A stretch of DNA of 64,000 nt from Segniliparus sp051660745 (GCF_051660745.1 NZ_JBOFQF010000042.1:62001-126000); one strand, 5' to 3'; counted from the stretch's first letter, positions 9,006 to 22,283 are shown. Notes: generated by a model not told the origin, from the letters alone. A program made the numbers and translations.

Positions 9006-10057
9006 TCGCCCGAACCGGGGTTGCCGATCTCGATCATCCGCCTGACGCTCGCCCGAGCCCTCGTTGCGATGTCGGGGTCCACGAGCACTTCGTCAAGGCC
9101 GTCGGCAAGGCAGCGGATGAGCGCCGCCGGGGTGATCCGTTTCATGTACTGGCAGCTGGCCCGCTCGTTCACCGGCTGGAAGTCCACACCGGGGGCGGCA
9201 TTGCGCAGCTGGTGGAGCATCCCGATCTCCGTCGCCACCAGCACCGAGCGGGCTTTGGTGGCCCGCGCCGCGTCGAGCATGCCGCCGGTGGAGAGGATCT
9301 TGACCCGCTCCTTCGGCACCGCGCCTTCTCCGGCGAGATAGAGCGCGGAGGTCGCGCAGCCGCACTCGGGGTGGACGAAGAGCTCGGCCTCCGGGCTCCG
9401 CTGGGCCTGCGCGGCGAGCTCGTCGCCATTGATGCCCGCGTGCACGTGGCACTCCCCCGCCCACACGTGGAGGTTCGCGCGGCCCGTCTCACGGCGCACA
9501 TGCGCGCCGAGGAACTGGTCCGGCAGGAACAGGACGGTCCGGTCCTCGGGGATGGAGGCCACGACTTCGACCGCGTTCGACGACGTGCAGCAGATATCGG
9601 TCAGCGCCTTGACCTCTGCGGTGGTGTTCACGTACGAGACGACGACCGCGTCCGGGTGCTCCTCCCGCCAGGCCCGCAGGTCGTCGGCGGTGATCGAGTC
9701 GGCGAGCGAGCAGCCCGCGCGCTCGTCCGGGATGAGGACGGTTTTCTCCGGGCTCAAGATCTTCGCCGTCTCGGCCATGAAGTGCACGCCGCCGAACACA
9801 ATGACGCCCTCGGGCGCGGAAGCCGCGATCCGCGAGAGCGCGAGCGAGTCCCCGACGTGGTCGGCGATGTCCTGGATCTCCGGAAGCTGGTAGTTGTGCG
9901 CGAGGAGGACCGCGCCCCGCAGGGCGAGGAGCCTGCGCACCTCTTCGGCCCAATGCGCGTCGGGCGCGACGCCCGTGTAGCCGCCAGGGCTGTCGACGAC
10001 CGCGGCCCTGAGCGGGGAGTCGATCTGTTCGAGCCGGGGGCTCAGCGTAGTGGTCAC
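9002..10057 (-). CDS. nadA: Quinolinate synthase
   Basis: 351 residues. A [4Fe-4S] enzyme that condenses iminoaspartate with dihydroxyacetone phosphate to quinolinate. Visible motifs are LAHNYQLPEIQDIAD, VSYVNTTAEVKAL, CCTSSNA, HPECGC and STGGM, carrying the cluster cysteines. The start is GTG at 10057: AAGGAG lies six bases upstream, whereas the upstream ATG at 10084 would place that site inside the gene. The 5' region is shared with the divergent nrtR, whose palindrome lies 71 bp upstream. Because NadA needs iminoaspartate, an L-aspartate oxidase or dehydrogenase must be encoded elsewhere. Confidence 0.95.
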   Translation of the reverse strand: MTTTLSPRLEQIDSPLRAAVVDSPGGYTGVAPDAHWAEEVRRLLALRGAVLLAHNYQLPEIQDIADHVGDSLALSRIAASAPEGVIVFGGVHFMAETAKILSPEKTVLIPDERAGCSLADSITADDLRAWREEHPDAVVVSYVNTTAEVKALTDICCTSSNAVEVVASIPEDRTVLFLPDQFLGAHVRRETGRANLHVWAGECHVHAGINGDELAAQAQRSPEAELFVHPECGCATSALYLAGEGAVPKERVKILSTGGMLDAARATKARSVLVATEIGMLHQLRNAAPGVDFQPVNERASCQYMKRITPAALIRCLADGLDEVLVDPDIATRARASVRRMIEIGNPGSGE

Positions 10058-10127
10058 ACATGCTCCTTCATACTTCGCGTCCACGTCCTGCTTCTTCGGA
10101 AGATCGCGGCGCCGTTGTCAGGCTCCG

Positions 10128-10152
10128 ACTTTTCGACCTACAATCGAAAAGT
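10128..10152. promoter_or_regulatory. Perfect palindrome, candidate NrtR operator
   Basis: ACTTTTCGA (10128-10136) and TCGAAAAGT (10144-10152) form a perfect 9-bp inverted repeat with a 7-bp spacer. It lies in the nrtR/nadA divergent region and overlaps the first two bases of the nrtR GTG codon. NrtR regulators are known to bind palindromes between their own gene and nad genes. I did not compare this with a published consensus. Confidence 0.65.
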
Positions 10153-10849
10153 GCGGAGATTCCATCATAGCACTCGACACGAGGCGCTGGTCACAGTCTT
10201 GCAATATCGGCACGGCGAAATGCATGTGCTGCTGTGGGAACGGGCCATCGAACCCGAGCAAGGCACCTGGTCCCTGCCCGGCGGAACGCTCGGCGACCAG
10301 GAGGACGTCGAGGCCAGCGCGCGCCGCCATCTCGCGGAGAAAGTCGACGTGCGCGAAGTCGCGCATATCGAGCAGCTCGGCGTGTTCTCCGCCCCAGGCC
10401 GAGTCCCTGGCGAACGGGTCGTCGCGACCGCGTTCCTCGGCCTCATCCCCACCACGGCCGATCCCGCCCTCCCCGAGGACACCGCCTGGTTCCGGGCCCG
10501 CGATCTCCCCGAGCTCAGCTTCGACCACGCGGACGTCGTTGCCGCCGCGCGCTCCAGGCTCGCCGCGAAGCTCTCCTACACGAACATCGCGTTCGCGCTC
10601 GCTCCCCCGGCGTTCGCCCTCTCGGCGCTGCGCCAGATCTACAGCGCGGCGCTAGACCGTCCGGTGGACGCCACCAACCTCGCCCGCGTACTCGGGCGCC
10701 GGGGCGTGCTCGTCCCCACCGGCCGCAGCGTCAAATCGGGCGGACGCCCTGCCGCCGAGCACTGTTTCGCCGACCGCGAGCTTCGGGTCACCGACGAGTT
10801 CGCGGTCCTCAAGCCGCAGGCCCCTCGTCCGCCCAGAGCCGAGAGCTGA
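10151..10849 (+). CDS. nrtR: Nudix-related transcriptional regulator of NAD metabolism
   Basis: 232 residues. Residues about 1-145 form a Nudix fold, but the Nudix box is degenerate: where active enzymes have R-E-U-x-E-E-x-G, this one reads RHLAEKVD. The C-terminal part (about 150-232) is the winged-helix domain of NrtR/COG4111 proteins, with PPAFALSALRQIY, a VPTGRS turn and SGGRPAAEHCF. NrtR senses ADP-ribose or NAD-related ligands and represses nad genes. The place of the gene, divergent from nadA-nadC, and the palindrome at its start fit this. The start is GTG at 10151, since upstream codons lie in a different region antisense to nadA. Its last 198 bp overlap the 3' end of the opposite-strand DUF2567 gene. 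Confidence 0.85.
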   Translation: MRRFHHSTRHEALVTVLQYRHGEMHVLLWERAIEPEQGTWSLPGGTLGDQEDVEASARRHLAEKVDVREVAHIEQLGVFSAPGRVPGERVVATAFLGLIPTTADPALPEDTAWFRARDLPELSFDHADVVAAARSRLAAKLSYTNIAFALAPPAFALSALRQIYSAALDRPVDATNLARVLGRRGVLVPTGRSVKSGGRPAAEHCFADRELRVTDEFAVLKPQAPRPPRAES

Positions 10850-11341
10850 GCCGAACGTCGGGGTGGCGGAGGCTGCGAGGAAAAGCGCGACGGCAGCGCC
10901 GAGCGCGCACGCCACCGCGACCGTGTGGGCCTCCGCGTCGGAAAGCCGGGCAGCGGCCTCGCCGACCGCGCCGGGCCCTTGTCCTGGTCCGGGGTACATC
11001 AACGACCGGACCGCGCCGCCGACTTCGACCGAGAGGAAGCCCCCGACGAACGAGCCCGCGAACACCGCCCCGATCAGCCACACGCCCCGGACCGGCCTGC
11101 TCATGGCCCAGACGACGAGCGCCGCGACCGCCCCTGCGACCAGCTCCACCCCCACCAGCAGGGCGAACGCCTCGAATAAATGCCGCACCTCGCCGGGCCC
11201 GGCGGGCACGACGTCGCCGCCGCGCACTCGTCTCGCCCCGACCGTCGGCGCGTACACCGCCCAGAGCAACCCCGCCACGACAACGACAACGATCTGGACG
11301 CCGAAACCCCGCCCCAAGAGCCACAGCGTCTTCGCGCTCAT
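10652..11341 (-). CDS. DUF2567-type membrane protein (Rv1591-like)
   Basis: 229 residues from ATG at 11341. Four hydrophobic segments are visible: about residues 12-27 (GVQIVVVVVAGLLWAV), 48-74, 82-101 and 150-172. The gene follows bsaP with an ATGA overlap, the same order as bioB, Rv1590 and Rv1591 in M. tuberculosis, which supports assignment to that membrane family. The function is unknown. After the last helix the frame continues for about 55 residues to a stop at 10652, overlapping nrtR on the other strand by 198 bp. That tail looks hydrophilic and may be poorly conserved. Confidence 0.7.
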   Translation of the reverse strand: MSAKTLWLLGRGFGVQIVVVVVAGLLWAVYAPTVGARRVRGGDVVPAGPGEVRHLFEAFALLVGVELVAGAVAALVVWAMSRPVRGVWLIGAVFAGSFVGGFLSVEVGGAVRSLMYPGPGQGPGAVGEAAARLSDAEAHTVAVACALGAAVALFLAASATPTFGSALGSGRTRGLRLEDRELVGDPKLAVGETVLGGRASARFDAAAGGDEHAPAPEYAGEVGGVHRTV

Positions 11342-11631
11342 CCGGCGCTCTCTCCCAGCCTCTGCCGCAGCACAATCCGCTCCCACGCCTCGGAGTCGAT
11401 CGTCCCGTGGCGGGAACACGTCGCGTCCCAACCGCGCGGATGCACCTGGACCACCATGCGCCTGCCGCACTGCCCGCAGAACCTCGGCGGCTCTCCGCCC
11501 GCTCGGGCGTTCGGGGAGAGCGCCGGAGCCTCGGCTTCGGACAACAGCGCCCCGGTGTAGACGCAATACTGCCTCGGCTCGGCGAGCGGGCCGAGGCCCG
11601 TTGCTTCCGTCGGGGTCACAGACGAGCTCAT
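11338..11631 (-). CDS. bsaP: Biotin synthase auxiliary protein
   Basis: 97 residues, directly after bioB with a four-base ATGA overlap, and overlapping the next gene the same way. Four cysteines stand out: Cys23 in QYCVYTG, Cys52 and Cys55 in FCGQCGRRM and Cys72 in ATCSRHG. They suggest a metal or iron-sulfur site. The position and pattern match M. tuberculosis Rv1590, which was reported to be needed with BioB for conversion of dethiobiotin to biotin in mycobacteria. The identity rests on context and the Cys pattern, not on an alignment. Confidence 0.75.
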   Translation of the reverse strand: MSSSVTPTEATGLGPLAEPRQYCVYTGALLSEAEAPALSPNARAGGEPPRFCGQCGRRMVVQVHPRGWDATCSRHGTIDSEAWERIVLRQRLGESAG

Positions 11632-12692
11632 AGTGTCTGGTTGAGCGCTTTGATCGGCATCTTCAAGTTCTCAAGCATGTCGAGGTCGTCGTCCACCGGC
11701 CTGCCGAGGTTCGTCAGGTAGTTCCCGACGATGATCGCGTTGATCCCGCCCAGCATGCCCTGCTCGGCCCCGAGGTCGCCCAGCGTGAGCTCCCGGCCGC
11801 CCGCGAAGCGCAGGATCGTCCTCGGCAGCGCCAGCCGGAACGCGGCGACCGCTTTGAGGGCCTCCTCCGCAGGCACGACGGGCAGGTCGGCGAACGGCGT
11901 GCCCGGCTGCGGGATCAAGAAGTTCAACGGCACCTCGTCCGGCTCCAGCTCGGCGAGCTGGGCGGCGAACTCGGCGCGCTGCGCGAGGGTCTCCCCCATG
12001 CCGAGCAGGCCGCCGCAGCAGACCTCCATGCCAGCCTCGCGCACCATGCTGAGCGTCTCCCAACGCTCCTCCCAGGTGTGCGTGGTGACAACCTTGTCGA
12101 AGAAGGAGCGCGACGTCTCGAGGTTGTGGTTGTAACGGTGCACGCCCATCTCCGCGAGCTCGTCCACCTGCTCTTGGGTGAGCATGCCGAGCGAACACGC
12201 GACATTGATCTCCACCTCGGAGCGGATGGCCTCGATCCCGGCCTTGACCTGGGACATAAGCCGCTTGTCTGGTCCGCGCACCGCAGCGACGATGCAGAAC
12301 TCGGTCGCACCGGACTTCGCGGTGGCTTTCGCCGCCTCGACGAGGGAGGGGATGTTCAGCCACGCGGAGCGCACCGGGGAGGCGAACAAGCCCGACTGCG
12401 AGCAGAAATGGCAGTCTTCCGGGCAACCGCCGGTCTTGAGGCTGATGATGCTCTCGACCTCGACCTCGGGCCCGCACCAGCGCATCCGCACTTCGTGCGC
12501 GAGCTGCAGCAGGTCCCCAAGCCGCTCGTCGGGGAGCTGCAACGCATCGAGCACCTGCCCCTCGGACAGCCCGACGCCGCGTTCGAGCACTTGCTCGCGC
12601 CATTCGGCGAGAAGGGAGTCCGGACTCCGCTCCGCAGAGGACGTCGGCACAGTCCCATCCGAGTCCGTCGACCGTGTTGGTGCCTGCGTCAT
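11628..12692 (-). CDS. bioB: Biotin synthase (radical SAM)
   Basis: 354 residues. It inserts sulfur into dethiobiotin. The radical-SAM cysteines are Cys90, Cys94 and Cys97 in GGCPEDCHFCSQSG. Later family motifs are YNHNLET, CCGGLLGMGE, NFLIPQPGTP and the C-terminal GGRE. The first 20 residues are a Thr/Ser-rich extension. The start is ATG at 12692, with AAGGAG eight bases upstream. The gene lies 37 bp after bioD in a leftward bioF-bioD-bioB-bsaP operon. Confidence 0.96.
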   Translation of the reverse strand: MTQAPTRSTDSDGTVPTSSAERSPDSLLAEWREQVLERGVGLSEGQVLDALQLPDERLGDLLQLAHEVRMRWCGPEVEVESIISLKTGGCPEDCHFCSQSGLFASPVRSAWLNIPSLVEAAKATAKSGATEFCIVAAVRGPDKRLMSQVKAGIEAIRSEVEINVACSLGMLTQEQVDELAEMGVHRYNHNLETSRSFFDKVVTTHTWEERWETLSMVREAGMEVCCGGLLGMGETLAQRAEFAAQLAELEPDEVPLNFLIPQPGTPFADLPVVPAEEALKAVAAFRLALPRTILRFAGGRELTLGDLGAEQGMLGGINAIIVGNYLTNLGRPVDDDLDMLENLKMPIKALNQTL

Positions 12693-12729
12693 AGTGTGCG
12701 CTCCTTCAGCCCCCGGCGGGTATCTGTCT

Positions 12730-13473
12730 TCAGTAGAACGAGTTCTGTTCTTCAGCAGCCCTATTTTGCCATAGTTTTTGCCAGAGGTCGGCGAGCTCGC
12801 CCTTGTCGAACCACCCGAGGGCTTGGGATTGGAACTCTTCGGGGCGCAGCCCGCCCGCTCCCTCCGGGATTTTTCCCAGCACTCGCGCCCCGGTGTGCTC
12901 GTAGAAAGCTTCGAGATTCGTGCGGTGCGCGAGCTGCGGACGCGCGGGCCAGCTGCCGACGACCAGCCCAGCGACCTCGACTCCAGCGGCACGGATAGCG
13001 TTCACGGTGAGCTCGGCGTGGTTGAGCGCCCCGAGCTCCGCGCCCGTCACCACGAGCATCGGCGCGCGCAAACGCGCGGCGAGGTCGACCAGGGTCGCCT
13101 TCTGCGCGGCGAGGCGCACCAGCACGCCGCCCGCTCCCTCGACGAGGACCAGCCTGTTCCGGGCCGATCCGTCGTCGGCGAGCCGCTCGATCTCGTCCGC
13201 GAGCTCGCCGGTGGACCAGAGCCTTGCGCCGCTTCGCCGAGCCGCGATCAGCGGGGAGAGCGGCTCGGGGTAGCGGACGACCTCCACCGCCCGCGCGCCG
13301 GAGAGCCGGGCGGCCTCGTCCGCGTCGCCGGGCTCGCCCTCGCGCAGTCCCGTTTGCACCGGTTTGCAGATCCAGGGGTCCAGACCGGCTCGCGCCGCCG
13401 ACGCGGCGAGCGCGGCCGTGACGACGGTCTTCCCCACGTCTGTCGAGGTCCCGGTGATCGCTACAGCAGGCAC
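12730..13473 (-). CDS. bioD: Dethiobiotin synthetase
   Basis: 247 residues. It closes the ureido ring of biotin using ATP and CO2. The P-loop GTSTDVGKT is at residues 8-16. CKPVQTG and EGAGGVLV follow in the family order. The GTG start at 13473 puts the P-loop at its normal place and overlaps the end of bioF by 13 bp. Longer frames extend into bioF without a plausible N-terminus. Confidence 0.93.
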   Translation of the reverse strand: MPAVAITGTSTDVGKTVVTAALAASAARAGLDPWICKPVQTGLREGEPGDADEAARLSGARAVEVVRYPEPLSPLIAARRSGARLWSTGELADEIERLADDGSARNRLVLVEGAGGVLVRLAAQKATLVDLAARLRAPMLVVTGAELGALNHAELTVNAIRAAGVEVAGLVVGSWPARPQLAHRTNLEAFYEHTGARVLGKIPEGAGGLRPEEFQSQALGWFDKGELADLWQKLWQNRAAEEQNSFY

Positions 13474-14612
13474 GCGCGTCTCGACTCGTGCAATGTCTCG
13501 GCGGCCCGGCGCACATCGGCGGACGTGTGGGTCGCCTTGACCGCGAAGCGCACCCGGCTCGTGCCCTCGGGCACCGAAGGCGGGCGGAAACAGCCGACCA
13601 GCACGCCGTGCTCCTTGCACGCCGCCGCGACCGCGACCGCGAGATTCGGGTCGCCGACGACCACCGAGAGGACGCTCGACAGCGGACGGTCCCGGAGCCC
13701 GAGCGCCTCGGCGAGCTCGCCCGCCCGGTCGAGCACTGTCCGCGCCAGAGCAGGCTCTGCGGCCAACACCGCCAGAGCGGCCGAGGCCGCTCCCATGCTC
13801 GCGGGGGCAGGCGCGGTGTCGAAAATAAAACTGCGCGCCGTGTTCAGCAGGTGCTCGCGCACCGCTCCGCTGGCGAGGACTGCCCCGCCCTGGCTGCCGA
13901 GCGACTTCGACAACGTCGCCGTCAGCACCACGTCGGGCTCGCCCGCCAGGCCGCAGTCATAGGCATGCCCCCGCCCGCCCGGGCCGACAACGCCGAGCGC
14001 GTGCGCCTCGTCCGCGACGAGCACGGCCCCGAACGCCCGGCACACCCCGTGCAGCTCCGCAAGCGGCGCGAGGCTCCCGTCGACGCTCGACACCGAGTCC
14101 ACGACCACCAACGCCCGCGGCTCCGCGCGATCGGCCAGCGCCGCGCGCACCGCCTCCACAGAGTTCGACGGCGTGACCACCACCCGAGAGCGCGAGAGCC
14201 TGCAAGCGTCGATGAGGGAGGCGTGCACGCCCGCGTCCGAGACGACAAGCGCGTCAGGCCCGCCGAGCGCGGAGACCGCCGCGAGATTCGCGAGGTACCC
14301 GCTGGAGAAGACGAGCGCGGCCGCTGTGCCGACGAACGCCGCGAGCTGGCGCTCGAGCGCTTCGTGCAGCTCTGTGGTGCCGGTGACGAGGCGCGAGCCC
14401 GTCGAGCCCGCGCCGAACTCTCTCAGCGCCAGCACGGCGCCTTCGAGGACGCGAGGATCTTGGGCGAGGCCGAGATAGTCGTTGGACGCGAAGTCGAGAA
14501 GGTCCGGACGCGTCGGTTTGGGAGCCGGAGTTCGGCGCAGCCCCAGCTCCGCACGGCGCAGCGCGGCCGATTCGAGCCATGCCTCGAACGAGGCGCGCAC
14601 AGCTTCAGGCAT
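13461..14612 (-). CDS. bioF: 8-amino-7-oxononanoate synthase
   Basis: 383 residues. A PLP-dependent alpha-oxoamine synthase that joins pimeloyl thioester and alanine. The PLP lysine lies in TLSKSLGSQGG, with DEAHALGVVGPGGRG and SNDYLGLA also visible. It is the first gene of the leftward biotin operon. bioA is not here, so the aminotransferase step must be encoded elsewhere. ATG at 14612 lacks an obvious ribosome site. The gene is divergent from the PPOX-type gene, 67 bp away. Confidence 0.94.
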   Translation of the reverse strand: MPEAVRASFEAWLESAALRRAELGLRRTPAPKPTRPDLLDFASNDYLGLAQDPRVLEGAVLALREFGAGSTGSRLVTGTTELHEALERQLAAFVGTAAALVFSSGYLANLAAVSALGGPDALVVSDAGVHASLIDACRLSRSRVVVTPSNSVEAVRAALADRAEPRALVVVDSVSSVDGSLAPLAELHGVCRAFGAVLVADEAHALGVVGPGGRGHAYDCGLAGEPDVVLTATLSKSLGSQGGAVLASGAVREHLLNTARSFIFDTAPAPASMGAASAALAVLAAEPALARTVLDRAGELAEALGLRDRPLSSVLSVVVGDPNLAVAVAAACKEHGVLVGCFRPPSVPEGTSRVRFAVKATHTSADVRRAAETLHESRRACLL

Positions 14613-14679
14613 TGATCCAGTCTATTCCACAAGGCGAAATCGGTTGAACGCCAGATACCCGGCGAGGCACTATGGAGTC

Positions 14680-15237
14680 ATGGGCAAGGTGTATGAGCAG
14701 ATCGACGGCAAACTCGCGGCATGGCTCCTCGCGCAGCCAGTGTTCTTCGTCGGCACCGCACCGCTCGCCTCTAGCGGGATGGTGAACGTGTCGCCGAAAG
14801 GCATGCTCGGTTGTTTTGCCGTGCTCGACGAGCACCGTGTGGCATATCTGGATTACACCGGATCCGGCGCGGAGACCATCGCCCATCTGCGAGAGAACGG
14901 GCGCATCGTCATCATGTTCTGCGCCTTCGACGGCAAACCGGCCATTGTGCGGTTGCACGGCACAGGGCGGCACATCACAGTGGACGACGCGGAGTTCCAG
15001 ACACTGCGCCCATGCTTCCCGAAACCGGAGACGGACGGGCAGCGCGCGATTATCGTCGTGGACGTGGCAAGGGTCTCGGACTCTTGCGGATGGTCGATCC
15101 CGCTCATGGACTATCGCGCCGATCGCGACATTCTCGACAAAGCCTTCGCCCGCAAGGAAGAAGAGGGCACGACCCGCGAATACTGGACGAATCGGAACGC
15201 CCACAGCATCGACGGCCTCCCCGCGTTGGAGCTGTGA
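14680..15237 (+). CDS. Pyridoxamine 5'-phosphate oxidase-family flavoprotein
   Basis: 185 residues. The split-barrel flavin-binding fold is shown by SSGMVNVSPKGM near residues 27-38, then VAYLDYTGSGAET and GRIVIMFCAFDGKPAIVRLHG. Proteins of this type bind FMN or F420 and often reduce or oxidise small substrates. No substrate can be named. The start is ATG at 14680 (GGAG six bases upstream). A longer frame from 14482 would run antisense into bioF and was not used. The gene ends just before a strong bidirectional terminator. Confidence 0.75.
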   Translation: MGKVYEQIDGKLAAWLLAQPVFFVGTAPLASSGMVNVSPKGMLGCFAVLDEHRVAYLDYTGSGAETIAHLRENGRIVIMFCAFDGKPAIVRLHGTGRHITVDDAEFQTLRPCFPKPETDGQRAIIVVDVARVSDSCGWSIPLMDYRADRDILDKAFARKEEEGTTREYWTNRNAHSIDGLPALEL

Positions 15238-15284
15238 CGACCCAGAAAGCACACTGGGCCGATAAAACACACCGAGCCCAGAAA

Positions 15285-15320
15285 ACACAAAAAGACCCGC
15301 CGAAGCGGGTCTTTTTGTGT
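15285..15320. terminator. Bidirectional terminator between PPOX gene and 5S rRNA
   Basis: A perfect 16-bp stem, 15285-15300 paired with 15305-15320, closes on a CGAA tetraloop. The core is GACCCGC/GCGGGTC with an A5 tract on one side and a T5 tract on the other, so it can act in both directions: for the rightward gene ending at 15237 and for the leftward rRNA operon ending at about 15327. Confidence 0.9.
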
Positions 15321-15326
15321 ATTTGT

Positions 15327-15442
15327 ACGGCGATGTCCTACTCTCCCACACACTCCCGCATGCAGTACCATCGGCGCTGAAGAGCTTAGCTTCCGGGTTC
15401 GGAATGGGACCGGGCGTTTCCTCTTCGCTATTGTCACCGTAA
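15327..15442 (-). rRNA. rrf: 5S rRNA
   Basis: About 116 nt, recognised from the minus-strand 5' end GTTACGGTGAC, the internal GAACCCGGAAGC and the 3' part GGAGAGTAGGACATCGCCGT. It lies at the end of the operon, about 95 bp after 23S. The exact ends are estimates. Confidence 0.9.
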
Positions 15443-15536
15443 CTCTATGAGGTTATCTGGCCGAGCCTCCCAAGTCAAGGGAGTCTCAGGCGTGCTGCCT
15501 CAGAACCGCACAGTGGACGCATAATATCTTGTTAGA

Positions 15537-20484
<4,948 letters not shown>

Positions 20485-21011
20485 ATTTAGCTCGACTGTC
20501 GTGCCGATAGAATCGGCAACTGTCGTCGAAAACTTTTTTCTGTTCTCACAGATCGCTAGCGTGAAACAAATGTTACTAGCTATAAAAAATTGACGTGAAC
20601 CCACTCCCGAATTATAATTTCGAGAATGGCTTGTCACTACACACATGAACCTCTATTACTAGAGACTTATGTATGCGTACCAAATATTTGGCACTGACAT
20701 TCGTCGACACACTGTTGAGTTCTCAAAGAACACGCGCCGCCCTTGCTTCTAATCTCAGTGAGATTGTCGCGAAGGCAACTTGTCCAGCTTACACCATCTG
20801 GTTGAGCTTGTCAACCCGCTCCGTAATCTTGCGTTTTTGGCCTGTTTAGATCTTAGTCGATCTGTTCAGATCCGGTTCGCTTGATCCGGGGCCCAAGTCG
20901 GTGTCCGCTTGGTTTGCTCAGCGTTTCCGCTTCGCTTGCTCGGCGCTTCCGCACCGGCCTGATGAATGTACACCGGTCATTTCGCGGATGTCAACTCCGC
21001 AGGTCAGAGCG
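20485..21011 (-). promoter_or_regulatory. rRNA operon leader and upstream region
   Basis: 527 bp between murA and 16S, with no gene. It contains the rrn promoter (20786-20814), and a leader of about 300 nt with a boxA element TGTTCTTTGAGAA at 20720-20732, which should recruit Nus factors. As in mycobacteria, the operon lies directly downstream of murA. Confidence 0.8.
20786..20814 (-). promoter_or_regulatory. rRNA operon promoter
   Basis: On the minus strand: a -35 box TTGACA (20809-20814), a 17-bp spacer and a -10 box TAAGCT (20786-20791). The perfect -35, ideal spacing and place about 300 bp before 16S make it the likely main promoter. Confidence 0.75.
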
Positions 21012-22283
21012 TTAAAGGCCTGTTTTGACCCGTTCGATGGACGCGCCGAGCCGGTTCAGGTTCTCCACGAAAAGGGGGTAGCCCCGATCGACGTGGTGGA
21101 CTTCGTGAACTTCGGTGACCCCATCCGCGACGAGACCGGCGAGCACCAAACCCGCCGCCGCTCGAATGTCGGAAGCCCACACCGGCGCGCTCGACAATTG
21201 GGGCACGCCCCGCACAACCGCGTGATGGCCATCCGTGTGCGCGTCCGCGCCAAGCCGGATCATCTCTTCAACAAACCGGAACCGCGCTTCGAACACGTTT
21301 TCGGTGATGATCGAGACCCCTTGCGAGACAGCTGCCAACGCGATCGCGATGGGCTGCAGGTCGGTCGGGAATCCGGGGAACGGCAAAGTCGCGTAGTTCA
21401 CCCCGTTCGGGCGTTCGATCTGGTTGACCCGGAAGCCGTCCTTCTCCTCGGTCACCTCCGCGCCGACATCGCGCAATTTGCCGAGCACAACCCGCAGATG
21501 CTCGGGATCGACCCCGTTCACATGCACGTCTCCCCCGGTCAACGCGGCCGCCATGCCCCAGGTCGCCCCGACGATCCGGTCCCCGATCACGCTGTGCTCC
21601 ACGGGTTCGAGCCGTTCGACGCCTTCGACTTTGATGACCGAGGTCCCCGCGCCCTCGATCTTCGCCCCCATTTTTGTCAACATGTCGCAGAGATCGACGA
21701 TCTCCGGCTCGCGCGCGACGTTCTCGATCACCGTGCGGCCCTTCGCCAGCACGGCCGCCATCAAAATGTTTTCCGTCGCGCCGACCGAGGGGAATTCCAA
21801 AAGAATCTCCGCCCCATGCAGGTCGTCCGCCTCGGCGATCACTTGGCCGTGCTCGATGGAGCAATGCGCCCCAAGTTTTCGAAGGCCTGCTTGGTGCATG
21901 TCGAGCGGGCGGGAGCCGATGGCGTCGCCGCCGGGAAGCGCGACAACGGCTTTCTTGCATCGCGCGATGAGCGGCCCGAGCACGCAGACCGACGCGCGGA
22001 ACTGCCTGACCGCAGGAAAATCCGCTTGATATTTGGGCTCTGCGGGAGTGTCGATGTGGACGACGTCGCCTTCGAGCTCGACCGAGCAGCCCAGTCCGCG
22101 GAGGACTTCCGCCATGAACGGGACGTCCAGAATGTCCGGGCAGTTCGCGATGGTCGTGGTCCCCTCCGCGAGGAGGGCCGCCGCCATCAGCTTGAGCACG
22201 CTGTTTTTCGCCCCGCTCACGTGGACGTCTCCTACGAGACGCGCTCCGCCAGTCACCCGGAAATATTCGGTGTGCTCGCTCAC
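21012..22283 (-). CDS. murA: UDP-N-acetylglucosamine 1-carboxyvinyltransferase
   Basis: 423 residues. It transfers enolpyruvate from PEP to UDP-GlcNAc, the first committed step of peptidoglycan synthesis. The N-terminal GAKNSVL and the catalytic loop LPGGDAIGSRPLDMH are clear. In E. coli the loop reads with Cys115, the target of fosfomycin; here the position is Asp120, as in M. tuberculosis (Asp117). The enzyme is therefore expected to be active and fosfomycin-insensitive. It lies 33 bp after atpC and before the rRNA operon. Confidence 0.97.
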   Translation of the reverse strand: MSEHTEYFRVTGGARLVGDVHVSGAKNSVLKLMAAALLAEGTTTIANCPDILDVPFMAEVLRGLGCSVELEGDVVHIDTPAEPKYQADFPAVRQFRASVCVLGPLIARCKKAVVALPGGDAIGSRPLDMHQAGLRKLGAHCSIEHGQVIAEADDLHGAEILLEFPSVGATENILMAAVLAKGRTVIENVAREPEIVDLCDMLTKMGAKIEGAGTSVIKVEGVERLEPVEHSVIGDRIVGATWGMAAALTGGDVHVNGVDPEHLRVVLGKLRDVGAEVTEEKDGFRVNQIERPNGVNYATLPFPGFPTDLQPIAIALAAVSQGVSIITENVFEARFRFVEEMIRLGADAHTDGHHAVVRGVPQLSSAPVWASDIRAAAGLVLAGLVADGVTEVHEVHHVDRGYPLFVENLNRLGASIERVKTGL

